Below, piece by piece: positions 58,509-64,000 of a DNA stretch of 64,000 nt. Numbering within the stretch: position 1 is the first letter of the stretch; each line of letters opens with the position of its first letter. The position numbers were made by a program, and so were the translations under genes. The stretch lies in contig JAPWDM010000001.1 of NCBI GenBank assembly GCA_035578155.1, forward strand, positions 78,125,472-78,189,471, given 5' to 3'. The notes under the pieces are model-generated. The model saw only the letters and a list, made by a program, of their open reading frames with translations, searched no databases and was not told the DNA's origin. The DNA comes from Brachynemurus nebulosus. Taxonomy: Eukaryota > Arthropoda > Insecta > Neuroptera > Myrmeleontidae.

Positions 58509-59278
58509 TAAATATCAACAATGGTACTACTTTTATTTTTAACTCCAATAAACGACAAAATTTAATAAAGGACAATATTTTTAATAATCAACAAAATATT
58601 TACGAAAATATAAATAATAAATTACGAAAAAACTGTTAACAATTAACTGTTTTAATTTCAAGTATTTAATTTTATTAATTTAATTAAAACAATTAACTGA
58701 TTAACTATCAAATTTAATGTTAATGTTTCAAATTTAATACTCTCAGTGCTTCATTCACTGATATTTAAATACCAATAATGATTTTCCCACCAAATCATAT
58801 GTTTATAATGTTAACTGTCAAATTCAGTTAAAATTCAAAATTCAAAATACAAAACAAATGATTATCAACAAAAATGACCTTGTTAATTTTATTATTTTAA
58901 ATGAATAATTTTTTTTTATTTAAAAGTAAACAAGTTATAACAATGTTTGTTCTTCAATAGATTCAATATAGTATTATGCAATTTTATAATACCTTACAAT
59001 TAAAATTTTAAATTTTATTCGAAACGAAAATCGATAAAAATACGACAAATTTTGACTAGCGATGGTCGAACAACACGATATAATTACGAAAAGAATATAA
59101 ATTTACCTAAAGATAAATACGATATATACGAAATTATACGAAAACGATATAATTATCTAAAGATAAAACAAATTAATACGAAAATGAATAATAAAACGAA
59201 TTGTACTAAATCGACAATGGTTCGAAAAAATCCGTAAAGGTACAAACGATCCGTGCTAGACGGACCATAAAATATTAC
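58509..59278. other. 5' flank of the BEL element, no gene
   Basis: AT-rich sequence that should hold the BEL leader and 5' LTR. I found no LTR pair by eye. The 59040-59240 part is rich in TACGAAAA-like motifs. The chance frame of 61 codons there has no protein character. Confidence 0.35.
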
Positions 59279-59432
59279 TTTTATTCTATGTATGTATCGA
59301 TCACCAGCTGCTGACGCAAAATTGTTTTTAAATAAATTTCAAGAAATTTTAAACAAATTAAGTAAAAACATTAAAAATATTGTTATTGCCGGTGACTTTA
59401 ATATTAATATTCATTCAACATTTGTTATAAGC
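59279..59432 (+). pseudogene. LINE endonuclease fragment
   Basis: A short open stretch reads MYRSPAADAKLFLNKFQEIL and then NIVIAGDFNINIHST. The V-x-GDFN box preceded by YRSP is the apurinic-type endonuclease of jockey/CR1-group LINEs. It is too short to function. It is of the same broad type as the reverse transcriptase at 51.2 kb but lies downstream of it, so the two are not parts of one element in normal order. Confidence 0.6.
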
Positions 59433-59609
59433 AAGTGGAAGGTTGTTTAATTGTTGTTAAAAATACAAAACAACTATATAAATTATTTTGTTTTTTTCTG
59501 CTTAATTATATAATTTCAATTAACAATTTATCGAATATTTAAAAAATTATACAAATAGGTACATATTAAGTGTCAAATTTATTTGTGTTGATTAACTTTT
59601 AAAACCATC

Positions 59610-61106
59610 ATGGACCGGGACTCAGGAAGTCCTGGTCCATCCTCGAGGGATTCTAATACCATTGCAAATATGCTTCAACGTATTGCATCAAGTTCATCCA
59701 TTGAGGAAGTTTCTATGGAGTCTTCAGAGTACCCAGAAGGCAGAAAAAGGCTCCAAACACCAACTGGGAATGAAGTTACTGTTAAAAAACAGTGCGAAGG
59801 CATCATTAAATCTCTACACCAAACCAATCCCATACTTGATCATAACTATCTACAGACTGATCCAGAAAAAAATTCACCATCAGGAGATACTGGTAGTGCT
59901 ATCTCAGGTAACAGATCTTATTTTTATAGTAATGAAGATTTATCTGGTAAATTCTTTGTATTCATTGAAGGAACGAATAATAATATTGGTAAAATTCATC
60001 CTATGGCTATAGGCAAACTTATTGAGGATTCCCTCCCTGATTTGAAAAATTGTGTCATTAAAACTGAACGTTCCGGAAGGAACAGAATAAAGATATTTTT
60101 TAAATCCGCTTCTGCGGCAAATACTTTTGCGAAACATAAGTTTATGAATTTCAGGGCTTATATTCCTGAGTTCGCAATCAGTCGTATGGGCATTATCCGG
60201 GGTGTAGATACTAGTCTTACAGATGACCAAATCTTAAACGCCATTAAATCCCCCATCGAAGTCCTATCTATCAAAAGATTGATGCGCAATATCAGATTAG
60301 AAGATAATACTAGTAAGTTGGTACCTAGACAACTCGTAATTGTCAAATTTAAGGGCCAAACTATTCCTGAAGAAGTTTCTATCTATAGTGTTATATGTAA
60401 AGTTGATCCTTTTGTACAAAACGTGACGCAGTGTCATAACTGCTATCGCTTTGGACACTCTCAAAAAGTATGTAAAAGTAAAGCACGCTGTAAGAAATGC
60501 GGTCTCACGGAACATATATTCGATAGTTGTCCATCAAATAATACTGAATGTCTATTTTGTAGAGGACCTCACTTATGTACCGACAAAGATTGTCCTGAAC
60601 TCCTTAAGCAAAAGTTAATAAGGAAAAAAATGGCCTTTGACAATATGAGCTATGATGAAGCAGCGAAAAGTTTCGCTAAACCATCATATGCAAACGTTGT
60701 CAAAAATATTCCTTCAACCTCCCCCACATGCTCCCAACGGATGTCTTCCTCAGTTGACAATCAACGCCACATTAATCACGCACAATCCCCTAAGAATCCA
60801 TCTCGAATAACTCAAACAGTTTTTCGATCACCTCCAAGCACCCTTGTAACTCCTTCATCAAATTTTCCTTCTATAACTTCCCCCAGATTGGAGTTACCCC
60901 TCAATCCAATACAAAGTAATCCATATCGCCCCCCTGCAATGGAAGAACTTGAGTTTATTCTTAATAAACTTTGTTCTTTTATAATCGGTATAATTAATAA
61001 TGATAAAGGGAACTCCGCTCTTAACATCGATTTCATTAGGGACTCTCTAATTAATATTTTAGCCACTCCACCCTCTCTTAACCACAATGAATCATTTAGG
61101 CCTTAA
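59610..61106 (+). CDS. LINE ORF1 (Gag-like nucleic-acid-binding protein)
   Basis: An intact 498-residue frame starting at ATG 59610. The N-terminal half is polar; residues ~110-250 form an RRM-like fold typical of LINE ORF1 (GKFFVFIEGTNNN, IKTERSGRNRIKIFF, RQLVIVKFKGQTIP). Residues 275-330 carry three CCHC knuckles: CHNCYRFGHSQKVC, CKKCGLTEHIFDSC and CLFCRGPHLCTDKDC. The Pro/Ser-rich tail precedes the stop. It overlaps the ATG of ORF2 by 20 bases in the +1 frame. The protein binds element RNA to form the retrotransposition particle. Confidence 0.85.
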   Translation: MDRDSGSPGPSSRDSNTIANMLQRIASSSSIEEVSMESSEYPEGRKRLQTPTGNEVTVKKQCEGIIKSLHQTNPILDHNYLQTDPEKNSPSGDTGSAISGNRSYFYSNEDLSGKFFVFIEGTNNNIGKIHPMAIGKLIEDSLPDLKNCVIKTERSGRNRIKIFFKSASAANTFAKHKFMNFRAYIPEFAISRMGIIRGVDTSLTDDQILNAIKSPIEVLSIKRLMRNIRLEDNTSKLVPRQLVIVKFKGQTIPEEVSIYSVICKVDPFVQNVTQCHNCYRFGHSQKVCKSKARCKKCGLTEHIFDSCPSNNTECLFCRGPHLCTDKDCPELLKQKLIRKKMAFDNMSYDEAAKSFAKPSYANVVKNIPSTSPTCSQRMSSSVDNQRHINHAQSPKNPSRITQTVFRSPPSTLVTPSSNFPSITSPRLELPLNPIQSNPYRPPAMEELEFILNKLCSFIIGIINNDKGNSALNIDFIRDSLINILATPPSLNHNESFRP

Positions 61107-64000
61107 TATTTTTCAATGGAACGCAAGATCTATTAGAGCTAACAAACCTAACTTAGACTATTTTTTATTTACCCACTCTATAGATATTTGTTTAATTTAT
61201 GAAACATGGCTTGATGATAAACATGCTATATATTTTAAAAATTATGATGTAATCAGATGCGACCGTATAGGTAGAGGAGGCGGTACCATGATTTTAATTA
61301 AAAACAATTATAAATACAATAAAATTGACATACAATCTATCAATGATATTTTAGAACATTGTGCAATTAAGGTATTTATTGACTCTATTGAAATATCGTT
61401 TATTTCACTTTATAATCCCCCTGACAATACTGTTAGTATTAACGAATGGAATGCCCTCTTGTCTCAATTCTCCGGTTTAGTCTTCATTGGTGGCGACTTT
61501 AATTGCCATAATCAGGGCTGGGGGGATAAATATTCTGACAGGTCTGGCCATATTCTTTTGGAATGTGTTGATCAACAATCTCTCGTTATCTTAAATAATG
61601 GTACACATACTTGCTTTAGTAGAAATACGTCGTCAGTCACTGATCTTACTTTAGTTTCGCCCCAAATTTCATTAATTAGTGAATGGAATACAATTGATGA
61701 TCTGCTAGGATCTGACCATTCTCCTATCCTTACTGTTATTGGTAGTAAAACCAGTAACTCTGAATACACTGTACACCCTACTCGTAAATGGAACTTAGCA
61801 AAGGCAGATTGGCAACTGTATTCACGACTAATTGATCAAAATTTATTATGTTATTCTAACCCGGAAGTAAATCAAACTAATTGCATAACCAGGTACAGTA
61901 ATTTTTTGAACATTCTGAATGCAGCTGCGGCAGATAGCATTCCCATTAATGAGCCCCGTACGATCAGAAAACCACTCCCTCCATGGTGGGATAACGATTG
62001 TCACGCGCTAGTATTTATTCGTAAATTATGTATAAGCGAATACAAGAAAAATATGTCGCACAATAATTTTGTAACTCTTAAACATGTACAAGCTTATATC
62101 AGGCGAATATTTAATATTAAAAAAAGAGAGTGCTGGAAAACATTTACCGAAAACATCCATTGTAACACACCTATAACTACTGTTTGGAAATCTGTCAAAA
62201 GATTAAAGAGTTCAGAATTTATTAGTAATAGTAAAAAAAATCAAATTTGTCCCACCAATAATGATTGGGTTGAGAATTTTTTAAACAAACTAACTCCTCA
62301 TTATGTTGACATAGAAATTCCTTTTCCCTCGGCAAATGTACTTGCTAATGATGAATTTTGGCTCAAACCCTTCGAATTCCGCGAATTGGAAATAGTTCTT
62401 AAACATAATAATAATTCATCTCCTGGTGCTGATAACATTCACTACTCTATGTTATCTAAACTGTCTCCTTCGGCTGCGAATCATTTCCTAGAGGTGATCA
62501 ATTTGGCATGGCAATCTAATGAAGATATATTAGACCTCAAAAAAATAATAGTTGTCCCTATCCTCAAAAAAGATAAAAACCCTTCAGATCACAATTCTTA
62601 TCGCCCAATTTCACTCTTATCATGTATTTTTAAAACATTAGAACGCCTAGTCAAATCACGTTTAGAATATTGGATCGAAAAAAATAACATCCTACCTAAC
62701 TTTCAATTCGGTTTTAGAAAAGGGAGAGGTGCACTTGACGCTATCAATTATCTAATTGCAGAAATCAAAGGCGGATTTGGCAACACTCAACAGACTTTGG
62801 CTGTCTTTACAGATATCCAGTCTGCTTACGATTGTGTCAATCTGAATATATTGTACAATAAATTAATTAACTTAAAAATTCCTAAAATATTCGCCTACCG
62901 TTTGATAAAAATGTTCAAAAATCGCGAAATATATGTCAGACATAATAATACATTGATAGGCCCCCGACTAACGAGTGTAGGCCTAGCACAAGGTTCTGTT
63001 CTTTCTCCCTTACTTTTTAATTTATACTCATGCGATCTTTTTGACTCTGTGGACAAAAACGTCAGTATTATTCAATTTGCTGATGATATCTGCTTCTTCT
63101 CAAAGCATCGCGATCTTGAAACAGCCCACGACATATTGAACTCTGCTTTACACAAATTTAATGATTGGTTGGACTTGAATGGCCTCTCAATCTCTCCCGA
63201 AAAATCGACAGTTGTTTGCTTTTCATTCAAACGTTCGATTCCTCCTTCACCTATTACAATTGGCCCATTTGTCCTTAATGTTGAAGACTCGGTTAAGTAT
63301 TTAGGTGTTCACCTTCATAGAAAATTAAATTGGAAATCTCATTTCCTCAAAATAATGGGCAAATGTGAATTGGGTATCAATCTTTTGAGGGGTCTAACTA
63401 AAACCTTTCATGGCGGTCATCCGGACATTCTTCTTGCTATTTATCGTGCATATATTCGTCCCCATTTGGATTATGCTAGTAGTAACTTTGACAATATTCC
63501 CAAAAATCTGGAGGAAATGCTCAATAAGATACAATACAGGGCCATAAGGATATGCTTGGGTGCCATGAGAAGTACACCAGTACACTCCTTGTTGGTAGAA
63601 GGAGGCGAACTACCTCTCAGATTTCGGCGAGAATTATTAGCCTACAAACACGTTATAAAAATTTTTCAAATCAATAATGTAACAATGAAAAACTCTTACT
63701 ATAATTTATTAATTCAAAACCTAACTAATAATAAATATTGGTCTAACAAACAAACTCCCCTCCTAGCTGTCGCATATTCAGAAATTAGTTCTCTCCGTCC
63801 TTATTCAACTTCTTCCGAATGGCATAAAAACAACTACCCTTCTTTTCTTGTTAAGCCTTCTATACTTCCAGATATCGATTTTGCTGATGAACTTACACCC
63901 GAATATAATGAACATTTGATCAAGCTAGCCGGAGAAGCACTAATATCAACACGATATTTGTATACCGATGCTTCCAAATCAGACCAAGGCGTTGCTGGTG
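61087..64000 (+). CDS. LINE ORF2: endonuclease, reverse transcriptase, RNase H (partial)
   Basis: I translated this from ATG 61087 to the window end: 971 codons with no stop. Residues 1-225 are an apurinic-type endonuclease (FQWNARSI, ETWLDD, IGGDFNCHNQGWG near 136, SDHSPI near 209). Residues ~440-720 are the reverse transcriptase (NSSPGADNIHYSML, FGFRKGRGALDAI, FTDIQSAYDCV near 574, LAQGSVLSPLLFN, and the active site IIQFADDICFF near 663). An RNase H begins near residue 958 (LYTDASKSDQGVAG). Endonuclease plus RNase H points to the I/LOA group. It nicks DNA and copies its RNA at the nick. The 3' end is outside the window. Confidence 0.9.
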   Translation, partial: MNHLGLNIFQWNARSIRANKPNLDYFLFTHSIDICLIYETWLDDKHAIYFKNYDVIRCDRIGRGGGTMILIKNNYKYNKIDIQSINDILEHCAIKVFIDSIEISFISLYNPPDNTVSINEWNALLSQFSGLVFIGGDFNCHNQGWGDKYSDRSGHILLECVDQQSLVILNNGTHTCFSRNTSSVTDLTLVSPQISLISEWNTIDDLLGSDHSPILTVIGSKTSNSEYTVHPTRKWNLAKADWQLYSRLIDQNLLCYSNPEVNQTNCITRYSNFLNILNAAAADSIPINEPRTIRKPLPPWWDNDCHALVFIRKLCISEYKKNMSHNNFVTLKHVQAYIRRIFNIKKRECWKTFTENIHCNTPITTVWKSVKRLKSSEFISNSKKNQICPTNNDWVENFLNKLTPHYVDIEIPFPSANVLANDEFWLKPFEFRELEIVLKHNNNSSPGADNIHYSMLSKLSPSAANHFLEVINLAWQSNEDILDLKKIIVVPILKKDKNPSDHNSYRPISLLSCIFKTLERLVKSRLEYWIEKNNILPNFQFGFRKGRGALDAINYLIAEIKGGFGNTQQTLAVFTDIQSAYDCVNLNILYNKLINLKIPKIFAYRLIKMFKNREIYVRHNNTLIGPRLTSVGLAQGSVLSPLLFNLYSCDLFDSVDKNVSIIQFADDICFFSKHRDLETAHDILNSALHKFNDWLDLNGLSISPEKSTVVCFSFKRSIPPSPITIGPFVLNVEDSVKYLGVHLHRKLNWKSHFLKIMGKCELGINLLRGLTKTFHGGHPDILLAIYRAYIRPHLDYASSNFDNIPKNLEEMLNKIQYRAIRICLGAMRSTPVHSLLVEGGELPLRFRRELLAYKHVIKIFQINNVTMKNSYYNLLIQNLTNNKYWSNKQTPLLAVAYSEISSLRPYSTSSEWHKNNYPSFLVKPSILPDIDFADELTPEYNEHLIKLAGEALISTRYLYTDASKSDQGVAG

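Overview
This is a repeat-saturated, AT-rich insect-type genomic window. The main evidence is the mobile elements: hAT, PIF/Harbinger, Tc1/mariner-like MITEs, Ty3/Gypsy, BEL/Pao, jockey/CR1-like and I/LOA-like LINEs, and Penelope-like elements. It also holds two small secreted-protein genes with GT-AG introns and at least thirteen long (TA)n tracts. A hemipteran or beetle would fit; the order cannot be fixed by eye. I see no tRNA, rRNA, operon or CRISPR array.

Layout. 1-1900: dispersed repeats and a head-to-head inverted pair of Penelope-type 3' ends with hammerhead-like motifs. 1905-5807: host gene 1 (two exons, 153 aa, secreted); its 3.3-kb intron holds a TA-flanked MITE, with a palindrome inside it, and a 1.36-kb inverted-repeat element (family X). 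5983-6912: small MITEs. 7482-19149: one old hAT element with a perfect 8-bp target duplication, swollen to 11.7 kb by a Penelope fragment, a probable solo LTR inside a (TA)n tract, a truncated Gypsy element, X fragments and (TA)n tracts. 19349-23596: a second hAT element (BED-finger transposase) broken by a 1.25-kb insertion whose 4-bp duplication leaves the transposase frame in register. 23985-25052: second copy of the intron-1 MITE. 25365-30870: a (TA)n-centred hairpin and a ~150-bp repeat array that hosts a complete-looking Harbinger element (two intact convergent genes) and a 1.14-kb solo LTR. 30883-32144: non-autonomous relative of the 7.5-kb hAT. 33867-36240: (TA)n, X and family F copies, and the promoter of host gene 2.

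36248-50364: host gene 2, three coding exons (106 aa, secreted, acidic with a lysine run) spread over 14 kb. Its introns carry family F copies, a hAT MITE, inverted arrays of a 120-bp repeat, a Tc1-like MITE sitting in (TA)n, and another hammerhead-like motif. 51167-52206: degenerate LINE reverse transcriptase. 53137-58508: a nearly full-length BEL/Pao retrotransposon with one nonsense codon, frameshifts and a 195-bp retroposon inserted in integrase. 59610-64000: an apparently intact two-ORF LINE (gag-like ORF1; ORF2 with endonuclease, reverse transcriptase and the start of RNase H) that runs off the window.

Only the two small genes look like host genes; nearly everything else is transposon biology at different ages. 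The freshest-looking elements are the terminal LINE and the Harbinger element. The most unusual signals are the recurring hammerhead-like ribozyme motifs, the nested insertions datable by target duplications, and the association of (TA)n tracts with repeat-family ends.
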